Counted from the first letter of the stretch, positions 7,077 to 16,492 are shown. The stretch is DNA of 30,787 nucleotides from an uncultured Bacilli bacterium (GCA_947632685.1 CANRQD010000003.1:1-30787), one strand, 5' to 3'. Made by a program: numbers and translations. Notes: generated by a model from the letters alone, not told the origin.

Positions 7077-7997
7077 ATGAGTAAAAGGCGACTAGGAAAA
7101 AGAAGGAAAAGAAAATTAAAAAAGAAAATTAAAAAATATTTTATTATATTTTCTATTATACTTGTAATTATAATTAGCGCAGTTTTATTTAATAATGCAA
7201 ATATCAAAACTAGTACTAAGACTAGTAATAAACAAAATTCTACCAATAATAAAATAAATATAGAAGATAAAATAAATAAAAAATGTAAAAAAATAAAATA
7301 TTGCAATAAAAAATATATGACTAGATATATTAATTATTATAATAAAAATAAAGATTTAAGTATTGAAGATATTATTACTAGAGTCAATATTAATCTAGAT
7401 TATAATTTTTATACACATACTACGAAAACTCCTTATTTAAATGAAACATATATATTAGTTAATAAATATTGGTATCTAAAAGAAAATTATACTCCTAATA
7501 ATTTACAAATTATACCTGAAGAATATGCTAGGAGTGGAATGAGGCTTGTACAAGAAGCAAAAGATGCATTTGTTTCAATGGCTAGAGCAGCAAGAAGAGA
7601 TGATAGACCTATAATTGCAATGTCTAGTTATAGAAGTTATAATTACCAAGTGGATTTATATAATAAATATAAAGATGCAGATGGTACCAAAGCAGCAGAT
7701 ACATACTCAGCTAGAGCAGGATATTCTGAACATCAAACCGGTTTATGTGTAGATATATATGATGGTAAAATTGATTATACCAATTTTGAAAAAAGTGATT
7801 CCTTTAAGTGGATGCAAGATAATGCCTATAAATACGGATTTATATTAAGATTTCCTGAAGGAAAAGAAGATATTACTGGATATCAATATGAAGCTTGGCA
7901 CTATAGATATGTTGGTAAAAAAATAGCTAAATATATTCATGATAATGACATAACATTTGAAGAATATTATGTACAAAAAATTGAAAATAATAAATAA
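7077..7997 (+). CDS. M15 family D,D-carboxypeptidase (VanY-like), membrane anchored
   Basis: A 306-residue zinc peptidase predicted to cleave terminal D-Ala from peptidoglycan precursors or stems. After a very basic N-terminus comes one membrane helix (about residues 21-39), an Asn/Lys-rich linker, and the C-terminal VanY domain. The domain has SSYRS (184-188), SEHQTGLCVD with His219 and Asp226, and EAWHYRYV with Glu272 and His275, which are the zinc ligands and catalytic base of the family. I prefer ATG 7077, preceded by TTAGGATG, over the in-frame ATG at 7008, which has no RBS and would add 23 unlikely residues. The gene is divergent from dacF, so two unrelated carboxypeptidase folds stand back to back. 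Confidence 0.9.
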   Translation: MSKRRLGKRRKRKLKKKIKKYFIIFSIILVIIISAVLFNNANIKTSTKTSNKQNSTNNKINIEDKINKKCKKIKYCNKKYMTRYINYYNKNKDLSIEDIITRVNINLDYNFYTHTTKTPYLNETYILVNKYWYLKENYTPNNLQIIPEEYARSGMRLVQEAKDAFVSMARAARRDDRPIIAMSSYRSYNYQVDLYNKYKDADGTKAADTYSARAGYSEHQTGLCVDIYDGKIDYTNFEKSDSFKWMQDNAYKYGFILRFPEGKEDITGYQYEAWHYRYVGKKIAKYIHDNDITFEEYYVQKIENNK

Positions 7998-8027
7998 AAG
8001 ATTGAGTAAAAAACCAATCTTTTTCTT
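7997..8027 (+). terminator. Terminator of the M15 peptidase gene
   Basis: AAAGATTG (7997-8004) and CAATCTTT (8015-8022) form an 8-bp stem with a 10-base loop, followed by a T-rich tail, directly after the stop codon. Confidence 0.8.
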
Positions 8028-8076
8028 TATTAAAATCTCAACCATACAATTTTATATTCTATATCAATTTTACATA

Positions 8077-8110
8077 AAAAGACTTTATAATAATTTTTAT
8101 AAAGTCTTTT
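8077..8110 (-). terminator. Terminator of the giant repeat-protein gene
   Basis: A perfect 14-bp inverted repeat, AAAAGACTTTATAA (8077-8090) and its complement at 8097-8110, with a 6-base loop, six bases after the giant gene's stop. It probably works in both directions between the convergent genes. Confidence 0.82.
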
Positions 8111-8115
8111 AAGTT

Positions 8116-11100
8116 TTATTCTTCAATGAAAGATTCTACGTTATTATTAGTTTCCTCTGGTATATCTTCATTAATATCTTTATTTTCTTCTATTTCTCTT
8201 TTTATAGGTATTTCTTCATCATAACTTTGTGTTGATTCAGATGAAATTACGTTTTTAGTAGACTCTTCCTCATTGTTATTTGAATCATCTGTTTCTTTAT
8301 CTTCTTCATTTGATTCTTCTTCAGGAGTTGGCATTATAGCTATTTCATTATTAGTAATTACTTCACTAGCTGTAAAAGTCGATATATTATTACTAATCTT
8401 TTTGCTACTAATATCTGTTTCTAAAATCGTAAAATTAATTATATTGTCTTTTGTTACATTAATTGATTCTTTATTATTTGATATTTCAATTATTTTTATT
8501 GTTTGTTCTCCTAAATTTAAATCTTGCAATGATTCTGCGGTTATATATCTATTACCTTGTTTGATTATAGTATATTCTTTCTTATAATTTGGGTTAATTG
8601 GATTATTAGCTTCTATTTTTATCTTAGTAGGAACAAATCCAGGATGAGTAGCACCATCATCATTAATTGCAAATGATAATCTAATATCATCACCAAGTCT
8701 AAATTTATTTTCTGTTCCAATATCATTACCATCAACAGTTACCAATTCTAAATCATTTAATGAAGCTTCATTTTTTATTGTAATATAATGAACATAACTT
8801 ATTACAGTAACTGCTTCTAGGCGATTCTCATTTTTATTTACAATATCACCATGATACTGATCAAAGTATGCTTTAATCATAACTCTATATGGAGTATTTG
8901 GTTTTAAATCATCTAAATTATCAAATATAATAGTTTGTTCACCAGTTAAGCTATCTATTTTAGTTTTTGATGTTTTAGTTGCAAATGTTGCTTGAAAATA
9001 TGAATCTGTAGTAGAAAATTTTTGTAACATACCATCTTTATCATCAACATTAATCTTTACTTTAACTGTTTTGTTATCCCAATCATTTTCTGTTGTATAT
9101 GTAAATTTTGGTGCCCATTTAATAATATCTACTAATTTTTCTTGAGTATTTGCAAATTCTGTATCTATTACTGTTTTATCGCTATTAAGATAAGTAAATG
9201 ATACTGGTTTTAATTTTATAACACCGCTTTTATCAGGCACTACATAATCTGCTTTACACAATGTAGTATAATTACCATTACTATCTTTAACTGAATCTTC
9301 ACACTTAACATTATTAATAGTAGTATCTGTATTTGGTATACCTACTTGAGTATAATGACCTTCTCCTTCAAGATTATCATTATATTCTTCAGTATGAACA
9401 ACTACATCTTTTATATCTCCATCTAATTTAACATTAGATTCAAAATTAAATTTTAGTGTAAAATATTTATTTGATGTATGAGTATATTGATTAGATAATT
9501 CAAAGGTTTTTAACTCTACTTTAGCATTTATTGTTATATGCTCTGAAGAACCAATTACATCTTCTCTATATTCTTGACCATCAATTAAATCATAATCAGC
9601 AATAACATCTACTTGATACCTTTTTCCACCTTCTAAAACAGCATCAAAGGTAATAGAATTATTATCTGTAATTTCTTTTCTTTCTATTTCTTCGATAGTA
9701 TCATCGACAAACTTAAGAACAGCATACTTTTTACCTTCAGTAATTGTAGTATCATCATCTTTAATACTAATATTTGCTGTTACTTTATTTGATTCATTTT
9801 CTGAAACAGTTATATTTGCAGTTGGTGCAGTTTTATTAACCAAAACTTTTGGAGTATCAGTAACAGTTTTAGTAATTTCAGTAGAAAATTTCAATTCTGT
9901 TATTTGAAGCTCTTTTCTTTCTTTTGGATTATCTACAGTAACATTATAATTGTTATTTTCACCTGTTTGATCTACTGTATACCATTTTTCTCCAATCTTA
10001 ACTTCTTTTATAGTAGCAGATGTATCATTATCAACTGTAAAATCAAACATTATTTTATCTGTATTAACAAAGTTGTTTAAAGTAAAACTTTTTACTGCTA
10101 CTGAATCATAATTAGTTATAATCGAAATATTTTTATATTCTTTAGTAACTTTATTTTTAGTTTCTGGCAAATCTAAGTCCTCACCATCTAAATCATAATC
10201 AACATCAACAGTTACATCATATATACCATTTGATAATTCATGAATATCTGCAGTTCCTATAGTACTTAATTCATCAAATGTTAAATCAATTTTAGTTTCT
10301 ATACCATCCTTTGTAAATATCATTTGAGCTTTAGTTTTAGCTTTATCTGAATCATTAATTTTAACTGTTGCTTCTTGATCTGTATAATTAGGTTCACTAT
10401 CAATAACAGGAATATCTTTTAATACATAAACATCTTTAGCTTCAACAGTAACTTCTTTAGTTCCACTTGTTTCATATATAATTTTTGTTGTTGTGTATTT
10501 TTGATTTCCAGCAATATTTGGTGCAGTATATTCTACTTTATATGTATCTGTTTCTTCATTATAAATTGCATCTTTTTCTAAATCATTAATTATAAATTTA
10601 TTAATTTTCTCGTCAGTATTATCTTTTATTGTATATATTAATTCAATTTTTCCATTTTTAGTTACTGTTTGTGGAGATGTCACAGTTACACTAGTAATTT
10701 CTAAAGCTTTATTAATAGTAGTTTTCATAGGTTGTGTAGTAATATCTTTTTCACCTAGGTTATAAGTAATTTCTAAAGAAACTATATAGTCACCCATTTT
10801 TGGTAGTTCTAAATTTTCCTCAGTAAATGTTCCTGCTAATAATTCCTCTGCAGTAAGGGATATTTCTTTAGCTTCACTAAATCCAGGACCAGTAATTGTA
10901 AGTTTACCACCTGTAATTGTATTTTGATCTGGTGCTGTTACTGAAATATTTCCAGTAAGTTTATTAGTTTCATCATCATATGTAGCAGTAAAGTTTTCTA
11001 TGGTTGGTTCAGTTTTTAGAACGGTTGCAAAAACAGTATTTTCTAACTCAAATTCTTCTTGATCTGCATAAATAAGTTTTGTTGCTTTAAACTCTTTTTC

Positions 11101-13866
11101 TCCAGCAGATTCACTTTCATCTATTGCAATTGTAACTTCATATTTATCATTTTCAAGTAAATTTATATCTGTAATTTCGTTATTATTAATAATTATTTTT
11201 GATAATTTACTTGGTGTATTATCTTTTATTGTATATGTTATTGTTACATTTTCTCCTTTTTTAACAAATTTAGGATTAATAGATGACTCTGTAATAGTTG
11301 CATCAACTTCAACTTTAACTTGTTGTTTATTTGTTATGTCTTCTAATTTGTTTCCATCACCTAAATCATAGATAAGAGTTAATATAACATCATAATTTCC
11401 AGCTGATTTTACATCTTCTTCTGTGAACTTTTTATTTTTAAATTCTTCTATAGTAAGATTTCTTGTTTTATCACCTATTGTATATTTTGCACCTACTACT
11501 GCATTTTCATCATCAGTAATTGTAAATTCTCCACTTATTTGTCCGCCTGCAGCTTTTAATGTAAATGTACTTATTTCAGGTCTATTTTTCATTACATTTA
11601 AAGTTATATCTTTTGATTTTGCTAATTCTATTGTTTTATCACTATAATTTATCTTAGTAGCTTTAAATTTTCTAGTTAGATTTTGTCCTTCTTGAGGTAC
11701 TGGAACTGTTACTTTATATATACCATCTGATTGTTTAGTTGCAGGATAACTAATTTCTGTACCATTATCAACAGTTATACTTGTTACATCTTCTTCTGTA
11801 TTATCCTTTATTGTATATATTAAGTCTACATTTTCACCTCTTATAATTATCTCAGGATTTGCATATACATCTGTAATAGAAGCAGTAATATTTTTTTCAA
11901 TTTTTGACGTACTTTCTAAGTTTTTTGTACTATCGTTACTAGTACCAATATAAGTAATTTCTAATGTTACAGTATATTCTCCAGCTGTCTCTAAATCTAG
12001 AGGTTTAGTAACTGATTGTTCTTTTAACTCATCTTTTGTTAATTTAATTATTTTTTCACCATCAGGTCCATTTATAATTAATTTTCCTTCACTAATAGCA
12101 CTATCAATATCAGTAATATCAAATGTTCCTGTTATCTCTTTTTGATTATAAGTTGCATTAAAACTATTAATAATTGGTTCATCTTTAAGATAAGTATAAT
12201 CTATATAATAATCACATGGTATAACTTTTTCAGAATCGTTTTCAGTTGTAACCTTAACATTACTAATATAAAGTTTACATTTACCTTTTTCATTACATTT
12301 ATCTATAGCACCAGTAACTGTATAAATTCCAGTTGAAGCATCTTTTGTAACTTGATATGTTTTGCCATCAATTGTAATTTCTTCAATGTCTTTATAAGAA
12401 AATGCTCCATTTTCAAATGACAATTTTAAATCATCATCTTTAGTAACTGGACTTGTAATTTTTGCATTTTTAAGTTCAAAATTATACTCTCTTTCAAAAG
12501 TTTCAGTTTTTTGTTCTTCTTTTGTATCAGAATATTTATTATCTGTCTTATCTTCGTCTAAATCATATTCCAAAGTAATTGATAAATCATAACCCATTCC
12601 TTCTGTTAAACTTGGAAGTTCAAAAGTATTTAATCCTACTTTAACATTGGTTGGTTCTAAAATATAATTTGTTGTTGGATCATTAATTTTTCTAAATAAC
12701 GAAATAGGTTTAATTACAGCCTTAGTAGCGACCTCTTTTATACTGACTTCACCTTTAACAAATGAATTATCAGGATCTTTAACATTAAAACTTAAAACTG
12801 GTATAGCTTCTTTACTATTAATTTCAATATTTTCAATTTTTGGTTCTTCTTTTAAAACATAAATTGTTATATGCTTATTTTCTACACTAACTGTTTTTCC
12901 ATTACTCAAAATAACACTTGTTATTGTATAATCTCCATCACCATATATATTAGAAGCTTTTATCACTGCTTGATAATTATCTCCTAATTTTTTAACTGAA
13001 TATATTTGACCATTAATTTCTACAGCTTTAATATCCACATAAGGAGTTATATCTATACTAAAAGTTAGAACTATATCTTCGCCTTTTTTAGTAATTTTAG
13101 TATTTGTAGTATAACTATTTAATTTAACATTATATACAATATCAGTTAAACCTAAATTTTCATTAGTAGTATCTTTAGTACTAGCCGTTTTATTAGTATT
13201 TTTTTCTTCTAATTCAGTAACATCACTACTATTAGATAATTCGTCATTTATAGTATTTTTATCTCTAATTTTAATTAAATAAGTTATATTATCTTTATTT
13301 ATTTTAACTTCTTTACTATTAGTTAATGAAATAATTGCCATAATTAATAAAACTAAAGTTATACCACCTATAGCTGAAATAACAATAACTTTTAATTTAT
13401 TTAATTCTTTCTTATTCCTATTATAATAATAGATAATAAATCCAACTAATATAATAGACAATATTATATATATAATCCATAAATTAGAACTTTCTTTATT
13501 TACTTTACCATCTATTTTTATATCTTTTGAAATTTTTTTATTACCATAACTAACTTTAATAGTTGTATTTCCATTAGGAGCATTTTTCTTTACTTTTAAT
13601 TTTATTTGTAGATTATTTTCTTCATCAATATAAAATGTTTTACCTTTAGACGTAATATTTTTAACGTTTTTAAAATTATCTTTATCAATAGTGGTAAAAA
13701 CATTTTTATCATAATTCAATTTAATATCATCACTATATGAATCAAGTGAAATTACTACCTCTTCTCCTAAACTAGCTTTTTCTTTGTTTAGATTTATTTC
13801 ATGTTCAGATGCATTTACTGTAGTAAATGTTAACAATAAACATAAACCAATTAAAAATTTTTTCAT
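8116..13866 (-). CDS. Giant membrane-anchored surface protein with alternating Ig-like modules
   Basis: A 1916-residue protein of unknown function, probably an extracellular adhesin or scaffold. A signal peptide (1-19) is followed by a small beta-rich domain (about 20-118), a first membrane helix (129-149), a short basic loop, and a second helix (159-182). The remaining 1700 residues should be outside. They comprise about eight copies of one beta module, three carrying a YTIKDNT-like core and the others more degenerate, alternating with seven of another (EPxIxxFxATY ... LEITYxLG). The last 70 residues are highly acidic and low-complexity. There is no LPXTG-like signal, so anchoring is by the N-terminal helices, unlike the neighbouring sortase substrate. 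RBS GGAGG precedes ATG 13866. It has its own promoter and terminator. Confidence 0.85.
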   Translation of the reverse strand: MKKFLIGLCLLLTFTTVNASEHEINLNKEKASLGEEVVISLDSYSDDIKLNYDKNVFTTIDKDNFKNVKNITSKGKTFYIDEENNLQIKLKVKKNAPNGNTTIKVSYGNKKISKDIKIDGKVNKESSNLWIIYIILSIILVGFIIYYYNRNKKELNKLKVIVISAIGGITLVLLIMAIISLTNSKEVKINKDNITYLIKIRDKNTINDELSNSSDVTELEEKNTNKTASTKDTTNENLGLTDIVYNVKLNSYTTNTKITKKGEDIVLTFSIDITPYVDIKAVEINGQIYSVKKLGDNYQAVIKASNIYGDGDYTITSVILSNGKTVSVENKHITIYVLKEEPKIENIEINSKEAIPVLSFNVKDPDNSFVKGEVSIKEVATKAVIKPISLFRKINDPTTNYILEPTNVKVGLNTFELPSLTEGMGYDLSITLEYDLDEDKTDNKYSDTKEEQKTETFEREYNFELKNAKITSPVTKDDDLKLSFENGAFSYKDIEEITIDGKTYQVTKDASTGIYTVTGAIDKCNEKGKCKLYISNVKVTTENDSEKVIPCDYYIDYTYLKDEPIINSFNATYNQKEITGTFDITDIDSAISEGKLIINGPDGEKIIKLTKDELKEQSVTKPLDLETAGEYTVTLEITYIGTSNDSTKNLESTSKIEKNITASITDVYANPEIIIRGENVDLIYTIKDNTEEDVTSITVDNGTEISYPATKQSDGIYKVTVPVPQEGQNLTRKFKATKINYSDKTIELAKSKDITLNVMKNRPEISTFTLKAAGGQISGEFTITDDENAVVGAKYTIGDKTRNLTIEEFKNKKFTEEDVKSAGNYDVILTLIYDLGDGNKLEDITNKQQVKVEVDATITESSINPKFVKKGENVTITYTIKDNTPSKLSKIIINNNEITDINLLENDKYEVTIAIDESESAGEKEFKATKLIYADQEEFELENTVFATVLKTEPTIENFTATYDDETNKLTGNISVTAPDQNTITGGKLTITGPGFSEAKEISLTAEELLAGTFTEENLELPKMGDYIVSLEITYNLGEKDITTQPMKTTINKALEITSVTVTSPQTVTKNGKIELIYTIKDNTDEKINKFIINDLEKDAIYNEETDTYKVEYTAPNIAGNQKYTTTKIIYETSGTKEVTVEAKDVYVLKDIPVIDSEPNYTDQEATVKINDSDKAKTKAQMIFTKDGIETKIDLTFDELSTIGTADIHELSNGIYDVTVDVDYDLDGEDLDLPETKNKVTKEYKNISIITNYDSVAVKSFTLNNFVNTDKIMFDFTVDNDTSATIKEVKIGEKWYTVDQTGENNNYNVTVDNPKERKELQITELKFSTEITKTVTDTPKVLVNKTAPTANITVSENESNKVTANISIKDDDTTITEGKKYAVLKFVDDTIEEIERKEITDNNSITFDAVLEGGKRYQVDVIADYDLIDGQEYREDVIGSSEHITINAKVELKTFELSNQYTHTSNKYFTLKFNFESNVKLDGDIKDVVVHTEEYNDNLEGEGHYTQVGIPNTDTTINNVKCEDSVKDSNGNYTTLCKADYVVPDKSGVIKLKPVSFTYLNSDKTVIDTEFANTQEKLVDIIKWAPKFTYTTENDWDNKTVKVKINVDDKDGMLQKFSTTDSYFQATFATKTSKTKIDSLTGEQTIIFDNLDDLKPNTPYRVMIKAYFDQYHGDIVNKNENRLEAVTVISYVHYITIKNEASLNDLELVTVDGNDIGTENKFRLGDDIRLSFAINDDGATHPGFVPTKIKIEANNPINPNYKKEYTIIKQGNRYITAESLQDLNLGEQTIKIIEISNNKESINVTKDNIINFTILETDISSKKISNNISTFTASEVITNNEIAIMPTPEEESNEEDKETDDSNNNEEESTKNVISSESTQSYDEEIPIKREIEENKDINEDIPEETNNNVESFIEE
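8410..13134 (-). repeat. Alternating two-module protein repeat region of the giant surface protein
   Basis: Residues about 245-1819 consist of roughly eight A modules and seven B modules. A modules run from a TxSxxxNPxxVxKGExVxxxYTIKDNT-like start, and are weakest in the first and the last copies. B modules contain a Gxxx(T/S)xTDxDxxIxxGKL pattern and end in a GxYxVxLEITY strand. One A+B pair is about 170-200 residues. Copies have diverged at DNA level, so this is an old array, not a recent tandem expansion. Boundaries are by eye. Confidence 0.7.
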
Positions 13867-13887
13867 ATTCCGACCTCCATTTTCTAT

Positions 13888-13916
13888 ATTTTATCATACC
13901 ATAATTTTTTTGTAAA
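13888..13916 (-). promoter_or_regulatory. Sigma-A-type promoter of the giant surface protein gene
   Basis: On the minus strand TTTACA (13916-13911), a 17-base spacer, then TAAAAT (13893-13888), each one mismatch from consensus, about 22 bases before ATG 13866. Confidence 0.65.
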
Positions 13917-13922
13917 TAAAGC

Positions 13923-13957
13923 AAAGCAACCATTTTTTTCCTATAATATGTTGCTTT
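13923..13957. terminator. Inverted repeat, possible second terminator
   Basis: AAAGCAAC (13923-13930) and GTTGCTTT (13950-13957) can pair around a 19-base loop. T-rich sequence follows on both strands, more strongly on the plus strand. It lies between the 190-residue membrane protein gene and the giant gene's promoter. It may back up the preceding terminator; its function is uncertain. Confidence 0.35.
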
Positions 13958-13988
13958 TTTATATAGATATTATAATTATATTATTTAT

Positions 13989-14031
13989 AAAAAAAATAGA
14001 CTATTATTAATTAAATAATATAGTCTATTTT
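13989..14031 (-). terminator. Terminator of the thioester protein-sortase operon
   Basis: AAATAGACTAT (13994-14004) and its perfect complement (14020-14030) form an 11-bp stem with a 15-base loop. On the minus strand it is followed by about eight T. It overlaps the stop codon of the 190-residue membrane protein. Confidence 0.78.
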
Positions 14032-14602
14032 AATCAAGTTTTTTTTGTAAAAATTTATAGAAATAATATAAAATAGTGAACTCGGTCCAAAAAGCAAATA
14101 ATAAATTGCTTAATTGAATAAATGCAAGTATTGTATCATTTGTATATAAACTCATTGTAGATGATAAATTTATATTATCCTTTAAGGCTATAGATATTAC
14201 CGCCATAAAACAGAAATATAATATACTTAATACTATAGAGTTTACCACTTTTTTTACTTTAGGCATTTTATTAGAGAATATAGTTATAATTATATCTATT
14301 GTTACAAATAAAATTATAAAGAAATATACTACCATTGAAGGAAAATACAAGTAACTCAATATCCATTTTATAAATGTATCTATACTTTGCATTGCATATG
14401 ATTTATATGTAACAATTATACCTATTAAAAAACCTAAACATAGTATTGCTGAAATTATTTTTACTATTTTATTATTCTTCTTTATATTTAAAAAAGTGAA
14501 TAAGAATAAAATTAAACTAAGTATAAATAATTCAATACCCATAAAAGATGAACTAATATATTTAAATATTAATGCAAATTTATCTATTATGGTCATCTCC
14601 AT
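14030..14602 (-). CDS. Unknown polytopic membrane protein in the sortase operon
   Basis: Not recognised. 190 residues with about five hydrophobic segments (near residues 20-40, 47-66, 80-104, 120-140 and 155-182) and short basic loops such as IKKNNKIVK and KMPKVKKVV on the presumed inside. No catalytic motif is visible. RBS AGGAGGT is seven bases before ATG 14602. It is the last gene of the transcript that encodes the thioester surface protein and the sortase (21-bp gap after the sortase), and ends at a strong terminator. A role in assembling or displaying that surface protein is an inference from position only. Confidence 0.75.
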   Translation of the reverse strand: MEMTIIDKFALIFKYISSSFMGIELFILSLILFLFTFLNIKKNNKIVKIISAILCLGFLIGIIVTYKSYAMQSIDTFIKWILSYLYFPSMVVYFFIILFVTIDIIITIFSNKMPKVKKVVNSIVLSILYFCFMAVISIALKDNINLSSTMSLYTNDTILAFIQLSNLLFAFWTEFTILYYFYKFLQKKLD

Positions 14603-14623
14603 TATATTTACCTCCTTTTATTC

Positions 14624-15292
14624 TTATACTAACTCTGCTATATAAACAGTTTGCTCAGTTTCACTATTTTTTGTACAAGTAATTAACGTTAAAGTTGTTT
14701 TTAATTCATTTCTATTTATAGTTACTGAACCTGTTTTTGGAACATTATATATATTTACTATTTGATATTTATATATAATCCCATTATAAGTTATATATAC
14801 AAAATCTCCTAATACTAATTTATATAAATAGGCAAAATATGATATATAAGCATCTCCAGAATGAGCTGCTAAAATAAGATTTCCATTAACTACATCCGGC
14901 ATGGTAGAATCACTTAAAACAGTAACATTATACTTTATATTATTATACCTATGTCCAATATTGTAGAAACCTCTTTTTAGTCCTATTTTAGGTATTTCAA
15001 TTATACCAGTATATTTACTATAATCTATCGGTTTACTTTCTTTTTTCTCTTCTTTTGGAGTTTCTTCTTTTACTTCTTCAATTTTAGGAATATCTTGTAT
15101 AATATCATTAGTATTATCCTGATTCATAAATGATAACTGCATATCAGAAAATACTTGTTTTTTTAAATTCTTAATATGCTCCATTGATAACAAAGCTATT
15201 CCTATAATTACAAGCAAAGAGCCAAATAAACATAATTGACTCTTTTTTATTTTTTTATTCTGTTTCTTGTTTTTTTGGTCTGACATTTGCAT
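14624..15292 (-). CDS. Sortase, class D-like, with no arginine after the catalytic cysteine
   Basis: A membrane-anchored transpeptidase that would cut the IPNTA signal of the neighbouring surface protein and attach it to the cell wall. From ATG 15292 there are 222 residues: a basic N-terminus, a membrane helix (about 18-37), an acidic linker rich in Glu/Lys, and the sortase beta-barrel. The barrel includes IIEIPKIGLKRG, AAHSG with catalytic His144, and TLITC with catalytic Cys206. Sortases normally carry an Arg 8-13 residues after the Cys. Here the segment is TKNSETEQTVYIAELV, with no Arg. I favour ATG 15292, preceded by GGAA, over a TTG at 15310. Either way it overlaps the end of the thioester protein gene. 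Confidence 0.85.
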   Translation of the reverse strand: MQMSDQKNKKQNKKIKKSQLCLFGSLLVIIGIALLSMEHIKNLKKQVFSDMQLSFMNQDNTNDIIQDIPKIEEVKEETPKEEKKESKPIDYSKYTGIIEIPKIGLKRGFYNIGHRYNNIKYNVTVLSDSTMPDVVNGNLILAAHSGDAYISYFAYLYKLVLGDFVYITYNGIIYKYQIVNIYNVPKTGSVTINRNELKTTLTLITCTKNSETEQTVYIAELV

Positions 15293-16427
15293 ATATTGTT
15301 CCAGCTCCAATTAGTAAGATTATAAACCCTATATAATATATAGTTTTTGAAAGATTACTTGCTGTATTTGGAATAATTTTTAAATTTAATGTTCCATTAA
15401 TATCTTTTTGTTCTGGTCCTACTAATACAGATGGTTGACATGTTTGACTATTACATTGATTAGATGTATCAACATATTGATATGCAGCATTATAAGTACC
15501 AGTTGCTTTAGCATTCAATGCAAAATTATATTCTTCTGTATCATTTATTTTTGTATTATCTATAGTTAGATATATTTTTGTTCCTGCTTCAATTGAATCT
15601 CCTGGTGAAATTAAAGTTCCATCTTCTTTATGAATTTCTAATCCATCAGGTGCATTATCAATAGATGTTATTGTATATGTATTTGCTGTTACTAAGTCAT
15701 TTGATGGTTCAATTGTAAGTAATCCTGTTTTAGAAATATTATCTGATTTTGTCCAATTAGTATCTCCAGTTATTGATAACGTTGCAGTCTCTGGATCTTC
15801 TTTTGTATTTGCTTCTCCTACTAATTGTTCTACATTATTCCATAATGTAGTAGAACCTAAACCGGTTGTTTGAGAAGTATATAAATCAAAAGTATTACTC
15901 TCATCACTACCTAAATGATACGATAAAATATCACTATTATTTAAATCATTTTTTGATATAGTATTTTGTAAATTCCAAATAGCTACTTGAGTAATCCACA
16001 AATTGGCCATATCTTGACCCTTTCCATTAGTATTACTTTGAATTTCTTGTTTCATATGATCTTTTTCAAGAATACCACTAATTATATCTGGATTTGAACT
16101 ACCATGACCATGTGTTAAAATATAAGCTATTCTATAATCCATTTTAGAGCCTTTTGTTAAAGTTGCTTTATCTGTATGTGTATTATTTTTATCTGTACAA
16201 TATAATAAATAATTACTATCACTACTTAAGAATTCTACTACATTACTAGTTGATTCACTTAAATTTATTCCTGACTTATTAAATACATATTCTTCTTTTA
16301 TATCTTTTCTTTCAACTGTTGGTGGTAATGCTTCAGTATATGTAGTTGCTGCATTAACATTTATAGTAGTGCATGAAAATATAGTAGTTAATGTTAAAGC
16401 TAATATCCCTATCTTTTTCTTTTTCAT
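15255..16427 (-). CDS. Thioester-domain (TQXA) surface protein with IPNTA sorting signal
   Basis: A 390-residue wall-anchored surface protein, probably an adhesin that can bind host or cell targets covalently. A signal peptide (1-26) leads into a thioester-type domain. It has the cysteine in LLYCTDK (Cys77), an AYILTHGHG stretch, and the TQVAIW motif with Gln147. In this family Cys and Gln form an internal thioester. A beta-rich region (about 212-340) follows. The C-terminus is a complete sorting signal: IPNTA (352-356), a membrane helix (362-381) and the tail RPKK. IPNTAS resembles the LPNTA signals of class D sortases. RBS AAGGTGAA precedes ATG 16427. The sortase gene overlaps its 3' end. 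Confidence 0.87.
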   Translation of the reverse strand: MKKKKIGILALTLTTIFSCTTINVNAATTYTEALPPTVERKDIKEEYVFNKSGINLSESTSNVVEFLSSDSNYLLYCTDKNNTHTDKATLTKGSKMDYRIAYILTHGHGSSNPDIISGILEKDHMKQEIQSNTNGKGQDMANLWITQVAIWNLQNTISKNDLNNSDILSYHLGSDESNTFDLYTSQTTGLGSTTLWNNVEQLVGEANTKEDPETATLSITGDTNWTKSDNISKTGLLTIEPSNDLVTANTYTITSIDNAPDGLEIHKEDGTLISPGDSIEAGTKIYLTIDNTKINDTEEYNFALNAKATGTYNAAYQYVDTSNQCNSQTCQPSVLVGPEQKDINGTLNLKIIPNTASNLSKTIYYIGFIILLIGAGTIYANVRPKKQETE

Positions 16428-16457
16428 TATTATAATTCACCTTACCTTTATACAATA

Positions 16458-16485
16458 ATTATATCATGTTTTTTTATTTTTCCAA
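16458..16485 (-). promoter_or_regulatory. Sigma-A-type promoter of the thioester protein-sortase operon
   Basis: On the minus strand TTGGAA (16485-16480), a 16-base spacer, then a perfect TATAAT (16463-16458). The leader to ATG 16427 would be about 24 bases. Confidence 0.65.
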
Positions 16486-16492
16486 TAAATTT

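Noticed and set aside
7073..7306. Minus-strand frame of 77 codons opposite the M15 peptidase N-terminus
   Set aside because: It is the antisense of a Lys/Asn-rich stretch, giving only Leu/Ile/Phe, and lacks an RBS.
9340..9370. IPNTD in the giant protein as a sortase signal
   Set aside because: It is in the middle of the protein, with no following membrane helix or basic tail.
11423..11647. Plus-strand frames inside the giant surface-protein gene
   Set aside because: They are antisense shadows of a 1916-codon gene with clear signal peptide, promoter and terminator.
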